A stretch of 64,000 nt of DNA from Lepidodermella squamata (lineage: Eukaryota > Gastrotricha). The translations under genes and the position numbers were made by a program. Every line of letters begins with the position of its first letter. Position 1 is the stretch's first letter. Positions 22,837 through 34,024 of this stretch are shown in pieces. The stretch lies in NCBI GenBank assembly GCA_047495785.1, contig JBLDXI010000001.1, positions 4,340,001 through 4,404,000 on the forward strand, read 5' to 3'. The notes below the pieces were generated by a model. It was given only the letters and a program-made list of their open reading frames with translations. It did no database searches and was not told the DNA's origin.

Positions 22837-25661
22837 TTAGCCTCTTTCGGCTGTCGCAGTTGTAATAATCCTCAGATCGATATTTGTCATTAGATGCCCG
22901 TCCACACTTCCAGTGGTGGTTGTATTCTGACCAGCTAGTGGTCTCATCGTCATAGACTGACGGTCCCTACGCATTTGTGACTTGAACTCAGCAGCATCTT
23001 TGGTCATTCTCACCCTGAACTCAAAAATAGAGACGGCTATGGAAATCCAAGCTATGGCTAGGCACACGCCGGAAACCGCTAGCATCAGATGATGGCCGCT
23101 GGTCGCCTGGATTACGCCGACTAGCATCGACCCAGCCAAGAGGGCTGTCATTTCGCAGTAAATCACCGTGCCAGTCATCGAATAGCGGTGGGTTCCAAGT
23201 AGCTTTTTCACGGCCTTTCAAGTTAATATAGGAATGTACAGATTCAGAGGTGAATGCGATACGCAAAAGCTTACCCTGAAGATCTGTTGAGAAAGCCTAA
23301 AAGTTAGAGCGCCAGCCAAAAATTGAAGCAAGCACAACTCGAAAAATGAAAGAATCGCTGATGAATCAGAAAGATTTAAGCGGCAATAAAATTTTGTCTC
23401 CAGATAGATCAGGTCTGGGTCTAAATCTGACGCGTGCTGTCCTGTTACTATTTCAGTAAAATCTACCATAGGCAGAAGACCACCGAGCAGAGGCGCATTA
23501 GCAGCTATCCATAGAATCACATAGGATATCGGCTTGTATTGGTGTTCTCTAACTAGTTTTAGCCGACTGCCTCGAACATTTAGAAGTGTAGAGCGTAACT
23601 TAACGTAGTTTCCAGCGAGTAATGCGCAAAGGCCAGCAAATACCAAGGTGCCGAATGCTTGGCAGGTCTCGAGAGGCGAAAACTGCATTGAGACTGGCAA
23701 AACATAGCTTTGAACGAATAGTAAGAACGTTCCAATCAGTGGGGAACGATTTTGAGAGATGATTTCACCTGGATGCACACCTGGATCAGCATCAATTGGC
23801 ATCAGGAGAGACAAGAGAGGCCTAGTTGGGAACATCATGGCCAAACAAGTCAGTATACCCATAGAGCCAATCACTAGGAAAGATGGTACAGTGTAAATGG
23901 GATATGGGGTAAGGGATATGGGATAAATTCTGGAGAAACCGCCTTTGAATGTGTATCTTACCTGCCATAACTGCGTAGACGGATGGCTGAACAAGCGGCG
24001 TTACAAAGGAAGCGAATATAAATGAATCAGCAAAAGGCTTGCCTGTCTTGGTATACCACATCACGTTTTCACTACGAATTATGGGCGGCTGGTTTCGAAA
24101 GGTATCAAATATCGCCACTGTTTTAGACTCATAATCATCGCTACCGTCGACTTTGTGCAGCTGTTTAAAAACGACAGGGGCATAGCTCAAAGTTGCACGC
24201 CGAGTTTCCGGGCTGAATCGATACCAACCGAGCAGCCCTTTTATCACCGGCATCGAATACAGCGCTTTGTCCATTATCGTTTTGAAGGTATTAGGTTGGG
24301 CGCTATAGAGTTCAGATCCGATCGTCCAGTCTTGCAAGCTCTCATTTCTCATGTCTCGCATAATGCTCACAGCATAATCAAGCCAGAAGCCGAGAAAAAT
24401 TGTTTGGTCATAAACGTTTTCGGCTAAAACCTGTGGCTCTGATAGATTGGAGATTCGCCGTTCAAGGTTCTCCGCGAACTCTCCGTGAGTCAAACCTGTG
24501 GAGTCTGCTACAGTTTCGTTCACATCAGCCATAAATCCATCACCGAAGAAGATAACTTTACGGACCATTACAGCCAAATCTTCGCAACTGCACGTCAAAT
24601 CGTAAGGTATAGCGTTGCAGTTATCGGGTCGCATCTCCGTTTCGTAGTAAGAGAATAAGAAAAACAGGTAATTTGGCGAAGAGAATCCGTTCTGATGGAA
24701 ACTGCATAGAATCTGACCGACTTTGTCTGACAAAATGACTATCACCCTAGCACCACTTGATTCAATAACTTCAACAGCTTGCTCGATTTCGCCCAAGTCG
24801 CCTAACACCATTATCTCTCTCAAGGTTAGTAATTCCACGCCTTTAGCTTCCAATTCGGCGTGAAGCTGTTTTAAAGCGTAGAAATAAATGATATTGCTGA
24901 TCACAGCAACTTTCCGCCACTTGAAGTGAGTAACAAAATCGGCGAATCCTGAATAGACACCGCCTGTGTTTCCCGAGAGAGGATATGTTAAAGAATAGAC
25001 GTCAGCATCCATGGCAACTTCGTAACTGATTGTACAAGAATCCATCTAAATAGCATGCATTAGTCAAATAAGTTGCCTTCAAACCCGCGTCAAATATTAC
25101 CGCGAGTAGGTCGATGGCTTTAGCAGCCAGGGATATGATTTTTGGGGCAACATCCAAACAAGGTGATAACATTAAGATTGGAAGCCTTTCCGTTATTCCT
25201 TCTTCATTACTGAGCTGTTCAAAAACCGCTGGTATTCCGAACATTTCATCACCCTAAAAGTGAAATTACTTGGCATCATTAAAATTTCGATGGTAAAGGG
25301 ACATTATTGTTACCTTGTCGTCGACCATTTGGAAAACTATTTCATACTCGTCCGTAAAATTAGTCACTGACTTTAGCTGATCCAGTGCCAGTTGAATGGC
25401 TCGCGTAGCGGATGGGCCCATCGTGATGACACCTTCCTCATAGTAAGAGTAGCAAATAGATGTCAAAAATGTCAGCACTATTTTATCATCGGACGCGTTA
25501 TCGAAAAAGCTTGATGAAGCCACGTAGGTTGGCATCGGTTCATCCATCGCAGATTTTCCGACGTAGAATGACTCGCTGACTCGATCTCGAAATTCTTTCA
25601 CTGTTAAAGTTGTTACTGAACTCATGCTCATGATCAGAAGAACTAGGGATAGATTTGTCAT
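22837..25661 (-). CDS. GABA-B-like class C GPCR (receptor A), five exons, intact
   Basis: Exons at 25661-25314, 25253-25101, 25045-23962, 23873-23275 and 23214-22837 (introns 60, 55, 88 and 60 bp, all GT..AG) give 853 aa. The start Met (MTNLSLVLLIMSM) begins a signal peptide and is the one conserved in the duplicate. Residues about 20-530 are a periplasmic-binding/ANF-type ectodomain (VAVISNIIYFYALKQLHAEL; NVYDQTIFLGFWLDYA; ATLSYAPVVF). Exons 4-5 hold seven hydrophobic helices, for example CQAFGTLVFAGLCALLAGNY (TM3) and HHLMLAVSGVCLAIAWISIA (TM7), with a 60-residue cytoplasmic tail. There is no cysteine-rich linker between the domains, which favours the GABA-B type over mGluR. The ligand is unknown, and the orthosteric residues of GABA-B1 were not verified. 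The 3' two-fifths lie outside the duplicated block. Confidence 0.85.
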
Positions 25662-25715
25662 TTTTCTCTGATGATTCTGAAATCTGAAAGTTTTGAATGA
25701 GCTCAGACTGTGCAA

Positions 25716-27300
25716 AGGAAAACTAGGAGATTTTCTTTTGCCGTAATATTTAATGGTCTATTGGTTGTATCGTATTGCTCTACATGACTTTGTATCCTTC
25801 CCTCAATTTAACGATATAAGTCGAAGTTGTAAGTCCGTGAAGCTCATTAGGCGTGAAATCCCGAAATCGATGATTGCTGACTGATGCATTTTTGTGATTT
25901 TATTTGTGATTTTATTTGTGATTTTATAGTCCGAACTTAAAGTCCGTAAAAGGCGGGCGAACTCGGGTGGCTCGTGACGAATTTGCGGTTGTGTATCCTG
26001 CGGTTTTGAAAAAAGATTGTCAACCAATAATCGCAGACATTTTTTGTTCGGCCAATACCTTCTACCTTCATGCGCAAAATCAGTTGGAGGAAGTAGGCAC
26101 CAGAATGCAATAGTATTCCTACGGGACCTTTCTTCCATCGGAAAAGTCTGGTTTACTCATCGCGGCATTACGCAAGGCATATTTCTGGGTCAGGCTCGTG
26201 TTCCGATTCATCGCATGCATGACCATAAGTTGGCGGCAATATCTTCGGGTTTTTATTTTATGTAACCTTTCAATTTATTCATCAGCTCAATCTAAGTATA
26301 CATCGAACACATCGAAAGATCTTGAACCCGGTAACTTATGCCACAGAGTTACGAGACAGCACGTGACAGAGAGAAACTTTCACTTATGTCTTCATCGCAG
26401 TTTTCCTTTTGCAGCTTTACTGTCATAATCATCTTGCCTCATGGAAATTTGCACTGCTTGCTTTTGATATTCTCCTGTATTTTCCATTGGTTTGAATGGG
26501 ATTAGAACGAAGAGAAGCGAGGGGAATTTTGGATTAAGGTTGCATTGATATAGTTCCTTTTTTATAGTATTATGCAGGTCAGATTGCGGAGTGTTTTCAT
26601 CATGACTCGACGAGACCATTTATTATCATTTAATAGCGAATAATTGAAAAGAAGTGAATGCCTATTCAGGTTTCAGGCTGCCTAATTAAACTTTCTACAG
26701 TTGCCATGACAGAAATTTGTTAGACTGCTCTCAGCGTCAAATTATCAATTCAGCATATTCAATTTCTGTCATTGCAGTTGTAGAAATTAAATAAGGCAGC
26801 GCCTGAGATCGCGCTGATGGCCATTTTCAAATCATTTGCGGATCCGTTTGGTCAAATTTCATCAACAGAAAAGGTTAGGAAAAGTTAGGAAAGGTTATTT
26901 CAGCCTGTTGTTTATTAAGGTTTCTTGTTTCCTATCAGAATCTTTGTCTTTTGTCTTTTCTAATTCCTGATAAATACCGCGAACAAAGCATTCAACTATT
27001 ACGTGATTATTCACCTCAATGACATGCGAATGCCCCTTCAGCTGCATTTTTCCTTCCATGTTTTTGATGCTTTTTGGCACAGCCTTCAGCGGCTTGCCGA
27101 ATCTACGATCGATCAAAAGGGGCCGACTCAATGGCAAAGAAATGAGGATGCAGCTATTTGACTATTCCACCTACAGCAAACCGGGGCACAAACACATAAT
27201 AGCCTTTAAATGAATAATAAATCATCGTATTGATCGGATTCGCCTGCGTCAAACTTTCAGTATCAGGTTTGTGGCACCTAGTCAAGCGATCCAAAACCAT
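25716..27300. other. Intergenic 5' of receptor A; no supported gene
   Basis: It includes a triplicated TTTGTGATTTTA unit near 25893-25925 (two units in the duplicate). Frames at 25803-26138 and 26895-27137 have no recognisable motif and differ between the two copies by frame-breaking indels. Confidence 0.4.
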
Positions 27301-27305
27301 AGAAA

Positions 27306-27740
27306 CTAGAAGCTAGAAGTTATAATTAGTGCTTTCGAGCTGTTCATCTTCATCTCCGCCAGATAATTGCATGGTCTAACTCGCAGTTGTGTTTCGAGAA
27401 TCATGCTAGCGCAGGGCATCTGTCCATGCTCCTCGCGTACTGGGAGCACAAGTTTTCTGGTTATGTCCGAAATTGTCTCTTCCGGGCCCATTCGCAGCTC
27501 GGAAAGTTGGTGCTTTAGGTTGGTGGCACGTGAAGCTGCTTTGGACTCGAAATGCGAAATGGAGAGTTAAAGCGTTCCAGATATCTCTAGCTGTTGTCAA
27601 ATCGTTGACTAAGAATAGGCACTCCGGGGCTAACGATTGAATTATTGTTTTCTTGGCTATTGCTGCGTTGGCTTTAGCTAAGGCTACGTCGGTTGCATCA
27701 TCAATGTGCCTATTGGTGCTAGATCAATAGCCTACTAGCC
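27306..27740 (-). pseudogene. Ty1/copia gag fragment
   Basis: On the minus strand, AKANAAIAKKTIIQSL and FLVNDLTTARDIWNALTLHF are followed, after a frameshift, by ATNLKHQLSELRMGPEETI. This is the copia Gag (UBN2-type) pattern 'A-x-x-W-x-x-L-x-x-x-F ... L-x-x-L-x-x-L-x-M'. The piece ends at 27306 without a zinc knuckle. The frame is broken at least once. It has a counterpart, further rearranged, at 44805-45760. Confidence 0.7.
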
Positions 27741-27859
27741 AGTGACGCAAACGGGGCTTACCTTTTGTGGTCGTCGACATATCGACTTTGATCAACATGT
27801 CTCGACGCTCTCTGGAAGAATGGGCTACCCTGGGTCAAAACCAGTTTTCCCAAATTCCT

Positions 27860-28260
27860 TCATTCCCGACATCGGCAATAGCTTTGATAGTGACAGGGCG
27901 CCCTCCTGCGGTTCTCTCCTCTTCTATCGCGCGCTTGAGTATTTCTGCGGAAACAGCTTCGGTCCCGCCGTGTTTGGTCACTTCGAAGACCGCTAGTGAA
28001 TGCAAACTTCAACCCGCTTCTGATACAACCATTTGCTCTATCAGGTGGCAGCATTTGTTGTAATAGTCGCGCGCTGTCTCGCTCGGTAGCTGCACTGCTT
28101 CCCTGAGCCGTCTAAAGGCCTCAACGTCTGATGGACGGAGACCAGTAGCATCGGTAGGCTTGCAATGGCTGTCCTATGCATCCTTTTCAGAAGCGGCTGA
28201 GCATCGCATCTAGAAAGACCAGAAGTAAGGCGATAATCCCTTCGATTATTGTGGCGCAGC
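27860..28260 (-). pseudogene. Retroelement-associated ORF fragment (RPSDVEA family, copy a)
   Basis: A minus-strand frame reads LRPSDVEAFRRLREAVQLPS, then TARDYYNKCCHLIEQMVV, and after stops ends with ILKRAIEEENRRRAP. The same sequence, diverged, is found at 30626-30892, where a Met start and GRRPSDVEALRRLRG can be read. Its helical, charged character and company suggest a Gag N-terminal region, but the family is not identified. Confidence 0.4.
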
Positions 28261-28666
28261 ATCTCAATAGGTTGTGAATGAATAGCGATGCCGCAACCTC
28301 CATGTTCTTAGTGCGGCTGGGCCGAGTTTAAGGGATGCCATTTTTGAAGATGAAAGATATAAAATTAAAAGAGAAAAATTCAACTATTCAAGTTGCCCGT
28401 CTTTCAGCTTCGCTTTCATGTACCCGCAGTAGTCCTTCAACCACCATGTCAGTTGTACAAATCTATATTTCAGATTACGCCTGTAGTCCCTCAGTTTTGG
28501 CCGATTTCATCTAAAAAACTGTTTTAGATCAGCAAACTCAGCGGAAAAGGTTAGGAAACATTGTAATCTGCATCTAAGTTTAGTTATCTAAGATTTCTAT
28601 TTTTCTCAGAACATGTGTCCTACCTATTAATTCCTACCGGATCAATACTGCGAACAGGTTTTTTGT

Positions 28667-29350
28667 CTACACCAGAGTACGGTCCTCCGGCAGCACTGTT
28701 TCTTCCGAATGGTCGACTATTATGTTGTATTGAGGTTGTCGTATAGTCGATCGTTTTGTCCATGCTACTCGCTTAGTCGCGTTGTAGTTGTTTGAGCCTT
28801 GCTGGATGTTTTCGTGCTGTTTTTCTATGGGGAAACCTGCCAGAGTAGCGCATTTGTTCATGCGCCACACGTAATGATAGCGAAGCTTGAGGCTGTCGAA
28901 TGGTAGAGTGCGAAGTAAAGTTCTGCCCCATAGAAAATGAACGTAAATCATCATCCGACTGAACTTTTAGGTCGAATTTTGGGACTGCAATTTCTTGTCT
29001 AGCGAATATACTGATGTCACTGTCGCAGAGGAGTAGCCTTGCGGATTCCAATCCTCGCATCAGCACACCCCAAAAGACGTCGATCGTCCAAACTTGTTTG
29101 CCAAGTTCACAGTACACTTCCGTCGTGGGAATTGGGTATAATCCACGACAGTCGCTAGGAGCAGTCGCAACCAAACAACTTCAGAACCAGCGGAACTCAA
29201 GGCCAGGTATTCCGCTTCCATAGAACTCATGGCGCAGCTGGACTCCTTTCGGGATAGCCAGTTCACTTACCCCCTACCAGCTGAAGCATGTAACCGGATG
29301 TCGATTTTCGATCGTCGGGATCCTAACACCAGCTGGCATCAGAGTAAGCT
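28667..29350 (-). pseudogene. Ty1/copia RNase H fragment with 3' tail
   Basis: From 29345 downward the minus strand reads SDASW, a stop, DPDDRKSTSGYMLQLVGG, a stop or frameshift, then NWLSRKESSCAMSSMEAEYL and AGSEVVWLRLLLA. This is the standard Ty1/copia RNase H, with the catalytic Asp in SDASW and the Glu in MEAEY. Lower down KLRYHYVWRMN resembles the terminal I-x-V-x-Y-H-x-V motif. At least two stops and a frameshift inactivate it. There is no reverse transcriptase upstream; sequence encoding an unrelated membrane protein abuts it directly at about 29345. The duplicate is at 46420-47170. Confidence 0.8.
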
Positions 29351-30150
29351 TTCTTCAGTTCCTTCATTTCCGACAGAGTGCACCTCTTCGTCGGAAGAAT
29401 CAGAAGTGTTAACCATTCCAATGAATCGAGATTTCGGGTTAACTAGCGCGAATAACTTGATAATAAGAGTGAAAACAATAAAGGCGATGACGATAGTGAA
29501 TAGTAAGGTGATGCAATCCCACAATTTGTTCCACCAGCTCTCTTCCTCCGATTGTTGGCGCACCTTGTGGAATTCTGGTTGATGCCCGTTTTGTCTCCTA
29601 ATACTATCTCGAATTTTCGAACATCTCCCTGCTGAGATTGCGCGATTGTTCTCGAGACTCGTAAAAATCACTCGCCTATTACTTTCTGGCGAGTCGCTCG
29701 GCTATTTCGTCGAATTTACGACTTTAATCAGGGATTACAGCGCGATCTATCATCTCGATATGGAGATCGACTCGTCCGGCTGGACCAATGTTACTCCGGT
29801 CTGCAGTCTGTCCATTGCAAAACTGCACGAGATGAACGACTCAACCATGGAATTGCTTGTTTCGAGTTTATCATCGCAGCGCAACGTGATTATTGTGCCT
29901 GCAGTCAGATTTACTTGACCTCGCTTCATTTGCCTTCTTCCGTTAGCGTCTTTGACTTGATTTTCTTTCAACTTTTGAGGCTTGCTTTAGAAATTAATTT
30001 CATCTCCACTCCTGGGCAGTCCAGAATCACCATGTCCTGGTAAGTTGATCTCGGTGGCGCTAAACAAGACGGATTTGTCTGTAGTGCTATGTAGTCCAGA
30101 GTGAATATTCGACATTCTTTGGTGATTAGTGGAATTTTCGCAGATAACAA
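29339..30150 (-). pseudogene. Possible envelope-like or other membrane glycoprotein relic, C-terminal part
   Basis: Two adjoining minus-strand frames (about 30150-29750 and 29671-29339) join only through a frameshift and stops. The last one has a Trp-rich stretch followed by a strong transmembrane segment of about 25 residues and a short acidic cytoplasmic tail. A Cys-containing ectodomain-like region precedes it. This layout (Trp-rich membrane-proximal region, single helix, short tail, inside retroelement sequence) resembles retroviral-type envelope proteins, but no specific family signature was confirmed. The reading frame is broken in both duplicates (other copy 47138-48118). It could equally be a host membrane protein relic. 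Confidence 0.35.
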
Positions 30151-30159
30151 TACTCGGAG

Positions 30160-30620
30160 TTCGGAGATGAGCTATAACATTATGACCGATTGAACGGAGA
30201 GCAAAACAAAAATCTTTCTTATTTGTCCATATTTGGCATACAAATTTAAGAATTCAAATTCGACAGCTGTCAGTCGAGAATACAGTCGAAAGTTCAAGTC
30301 GGGCCATTGATTTTATCAGACGACCTCATACGAATGGACAGGGAAGGGGGAGGGCAGTTCTGGGGGATGGTTGGGGGATCAGGGGTATTTAAGGATGATA
30401 GATTGCCCCGAACCCTGAACGTGGTTCATAATCGCATATAAGTAAAGGATGTAAGGCTTCGCAGTTTCATCTGGAATCCGTTGAATCCGTTGGAATCCGT
30501 TATGACGTGAAATCGTTTAATCAATTGTGAAATCAAGTGGTGCCTTGTTCAATTTCCAAAGACATTCCGCTTGCTTTCCAACACTAGAATTTATTGTTGG
30601 AACACTAGAAACTAACGACT
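30160..30620. promoter_or_regulatory. Candidate promoter/LTR-like G-rich segment
   Basis: A G-rich run at about 30345-30380 is followed by a TATTTAAGG box (30387) and ACGTGGTTCATAATCGCATAT. GAATCCGTT is repeated three times at about 30475-30500. It is conserved in copy 2 (about 48155-48310). The CCCCGAAC...TTCATAA part is also seen at 6371-6393. The function is inferred only from composition and the conserved boxes. Confidence 0.25.
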
Positions 30621-30625
30621 AGAAT

Positions 30626-30892
30626 TTAGACTCCCCTGGTAGGGCGGCTGGCTGGAGAAAACAACATCGGTCCCACCGCGTTCGGCAGCGACGCCTTAGT
30701 CGCTCCAAAACCGTTAATGAATGCGGCTTCCGATATATACCCATTTGCTCCATTGGAGGCGGAACCTGTTCTAAAAGCCACAGGCTGTCTCGCTTGGTAG
30801 CAGCGCTGCTTCCTTGAGCCGCCTCTGAGCCTTCTTAAGGCCTCAACGTCTGATGGACGGCGACCAGCGTTGTCGTTGCTTGGTGCGTCCAT
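30626..30892 (-). pseudogene. Retroelement-associated ORF fragment (RPSDVEA family, copy b)
   Basis: An open 88-codon frame begins MDAPSNDNAGRRPSDVEALR. An alternative frame reads RRLKEAALLPSETA, matching the copy at 27860-28260, so one of the two has a frameshift. The duplicated-block counterpart is at 48435-48701 with few changes. No domain is recognised. It is inferred to be a Gag-like N-terminus. Confidence 0.4.
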
Positions 30893-31213
30893 GGCCCAGA
30901 ATTTCTGCCACTTTCGATGCGCTTTCGAGCAATGAATTATGAATAAAACCTAAGAGTGGATCTTTACTGTTTTTTTTTGCTGTTTTGTCAAGGGCTGATT
31001 CAAAATATCAGAAAACCACGATTAATCCTTAAAATTAAAATTAGAGCAGAAAAGAAAATACAGATTAGTTTCGTTTCAGATCACGATATTTTTCGATTCC
31101 CAATTAATGAAATGTTTTTTAGCTGTTGGAAATTGAGCGAATTCATTATTTTTAATGCATTAACAATTGTGTAATTTAATCACTATTACATGCTGTAAAA
31201 CGGCGACTTCTTT

Positions 31214-32282
31214 TCATTTTCCTATGAATTTGATGTTTTCGCTATGTGTGATGGCATTCGCCATCACACCTACGAAACTCTGCGTTGCCATGCCCAGCTG
31301 TTGAGGCCAAGTGTGAAAATTTCCTATTCCATAATTTTTACACTTACTTTTATTGAGGGCCATAAAGTGGCAAGGCAAGGAGTTACATTTTGCAACAAGC
31401 TTGTTTAACATTTTAGTAAAAAGACGCTTTTCATAACACTGTAATTGATGTTTACCGTTTATGCTCAACACTTTCATTGCTGTTCTCACTCTGCTCTTAG
31501 GTTAAATAATAACATGTTTGCAACCTGGTCTGGATCTGGTTGTTCCTAACTATCCTTACCAGACGACTCGTCGAGAACTGAGGCATCGTAATCGTGTCTC
31601 GTGTTAAGGGCCGTAGATCAGGGACGCATGGTGATCAGTTAATGTCATATTGTCGCATATAGACCGTGTCATCAAAGAATATGTGCTGGTCCAGAATACG
31701 ATTACACGGCACCAGGCGTACACCAGCCGTTCCCATCTGCGACTCGATGATCCAGTTATTGCTTACTAGGTCAACCAGCGGCAGATCTTCGAGAATCGGC
31801 ATCTCCTGCAGCGCGATCCGGGCAGGCAACGTGATACGCATGTTTAGCGTGACTGCACAATATTCCAGCCGTGGTATAGTATTAGTCCCCAGGATTTGGC
31901 AGAGCTTGTGTCGAGGCTACAACTGCATCCTAGCTGCTCCGCTCAATACGACTCGCGAGTTCCAGTATTCCAAGACATTTGTCGCGCCTACGTCGAGTGT
32001 GCTTGGCACATTATCCGTTCGGGCCGTTATTCTCGCAAGGCTGGTTGCAGCTGGCGCTATCTGCCGATTTACGTAAGGCGCATCATTTTCACTCTCGATT
32101 ATGGCCGTTGTTGTATTGGTAATTGTTCCGTCCGCATTTTGCCATGTTTTACTCGCTCTAGCCGACATTGAAAACCGCCGAGTTGCGTTCGTTCCATTCG
32201 AGTAGGCAGGTGGATCCTCGCAATCTTCCTGGCTGACTGGTACCATATATGCTAGTTCTAGGGCAAATAGGTTGTTGAACAT
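31214..32282 (-). pseudogene. Possible secreted/envelope-like glycoprotein relic, N-terminal part
   Basis: Three minus-strand frames lie in series (32282-31917, 31841-31635, 31489-31214). The first begins with a hydrophobic signal-like segment and has several N-x-S/T glycosylation sites. The last is Cys-rich. Stops or frameshifts separate them. Together with 30150-29339 they could be one long membrane glycoprotein gene interrupted by the piece at 30626-30892, but this is only inference from order and strand. The duplicate is at 49051-50101, with similar breaks. Confidence 0.3.
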
Positions 32283-33316
32283 GATAAGATAAAACTTTTA
32301 GAAATGTCAAGGAAAAATGTTTGTGAGTTTTTCATCGCGGAAAATCTCGCCAATTATATTGGCGAAATTCGATGAAGTTTTGACACCGGGTTCTTGCATA
32401 GCCTGATTCTCGGAGGCATGGTGATGATTTCATAGCCATCCTCCCAGTTGCCCCATGGAAAGATGTAGCACGTGAAGTTTAAGTAACAATAATAAGGATC
32501 AGGATCAGGCTGGGTCCGCTTGCTATTTTGCAGTACTATTTGGTAATAACGTAATAGGTTTTATTATACTCATTAACTGGAGTATAAGATTCCATGCAGA
32601 AAGAAGTTCAAGATTCATGACATAAGAGGAAAGATACAAGAGAAAGGCAATATTTTCCCTCGAATTCAATAAATTCATTATTATAGAGATAAGAAATAGA
32701 TTTTAGATATTAGAAGGCAGAGTATGGGTGATCTTGGCGACTCAACGGGGAAACTTAGAAGGAAAATAACTACGGGTGAAGGCTCAAGAGAGAGAGGGAT
32801 GGGGGAGAGAGATGGGTGATGAGTGAGAGTGTGGGAGGGTATTCCGCTGGCTCTCCAATAATAGAAGATATGGTAGATTAGAAAATGTCAGAATCAAAGT
32901 AATCACAAAATGTCGATGCCTTGCTTAAGACGCTGCAAATTCTGTCAGCCATGATAAAATGTATCAATCTGGAAACAAATCTGCAGATGAGGCCTCAAAC
33001 GACTAGGTAAGCTTCTAGTTTTCCTGAACTGCATGTCAGATAACAGTTTGTCTTTTCACTTTTCAGATCCTCAACGTCGGTTTTATCGATTCGGTCGACT
33101 TCTTTCGTAAGATACTGACTGGCTACAGGTCTCAACGGGCATTATTTGTTTTTTAATGTTGCCAAGAAAATCGAAAATGGAAAATGGAATAAAATGGAAA
33201 TTGAAAATGGAATAAATGAGCCATATTGATCGCTCATGCTCTTTTTATCAATCTTGTTGAGATTATTTTCAATTTCAATTTCTCGGCCTTAGAAACTTTT
33301 AGGTGAAACGATCTGG

Positions 33317-33553
33317 CTAAACAGCTCTTCCTGAATCAGATGTGCTCAAAATTTGTAGCCCGAAAGATAGTTTCACACTCAGAGGTTTACGTAACATCCG
33401 AATAACTGTCCACGCAGCAGAATGCTGCTTGAGCTCGTACTTAAACCCATTTTCGTATAGTGGCGGCTTGCGGCGGTTGGGCATCGTTTCTCCTGCAAGT
33501 TTTTGCATGCTTTTTGCCAGGTAATTAAAATGCTGGTTGAAGCTGGCTAGCAA
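33317..33553 (-). pseudogene. Unrecognised ORF repeated at four places
   Basis: A 78-codon frame with a basic, Pro/Arg-rich middle is found here and at 51448-51741 (97 codons, same C-terminus). The 5' part (LLASFNQHFNYLAK-coding DNA, about 33515-33560) is also recognisable in DNA at 59008-59080 and 62040-62115 as 'AATGCT(C/G)...AAGCTGGCTAG(C/T)A.TGACGT'. The family is not identified; it is probably transposon-derived. Confidence 0.35.
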
Positions 33554-33871
33554 TGACGTTGTTGAATGGCGTCTATTATAAAGGAAACTACATTTTAACT
33601 TAACCGATTTCGCCTCGGTCTATTGGAGACTCAATACTGTCGATATTGGCCTTATAAATCACCCCACCGTCGACCTTGACAACTCTGGGTGGCAAACGCA
33701 CTAATTCGCCAACGCAAATAACTACGCCTTAATAAAGTGGAATATTTCATAATTTTTTATATCATTCTATAGCCCGTGAAATACTGCAATCAAAAACCAA
33801 GCTAAATGTATAAAATAAAATAAGGGCTGGAAGATTTTAGACCCTGGAAAATAAATTGTAGTTTTGTCGCG

Positions 33872-34022
33872 CTTAATGCTTAGCAATTTTAAGCAATCGA
33901 ATGTGAATGACCCAATGCTTAAACCTTAAGCACTACGCTCAATGCTCAAAACAGCACTGCTTAATGCTTATTGCTTATTGCTTATTCCTGATAATGCTTA
34001 TAATGCTTAATACTTAAAGCAA
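33872..34022. repeat. Degenerate TGCTTA hexamer repeat
   Basis: Many TGCTTA/TGCTTAA units, some contiguous (three near 33978-33990), in about 150 bp directly to the right of the end of duplication copy 1. Confidence 0.75.
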
Positions 34023-34024
34023 CG

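Larger units (their letters stand above)
24011..33597. repeat. Segmental duplication, copy 1 (partner 40830-51728, direct)
   Basis: The sequence from 24011 (AGCGAATATAAATGAATC) to about 33597 is repeated in the same orientation at 40830-51728 with very high identity, broken by indels. It covers exons 1-3 of receptor A and the retroelement mosaic behind it. This copy retains the empty sites for the two elements inserted in copy 2 (at 25298 and 32364). It also retains about 650 bp (about 26300-26965) that is missing from copy 2. Confidence 0.95.

Noticed and set aside
25803-26138. 111-codon minus-strand ORF 5' of receptor A
   Set aside because: The duplicate (about 43980-44340) has frame-breaking indels throughout, and the frame has no motif.
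33872-34022. TGCTTA repeats as an interstitial telomere
   Set aside because: The unit does not match known animal telomere repeats (TTAGGC, TTAGG, TTAGGG) and is degenerate, so it is called a simple repeat.
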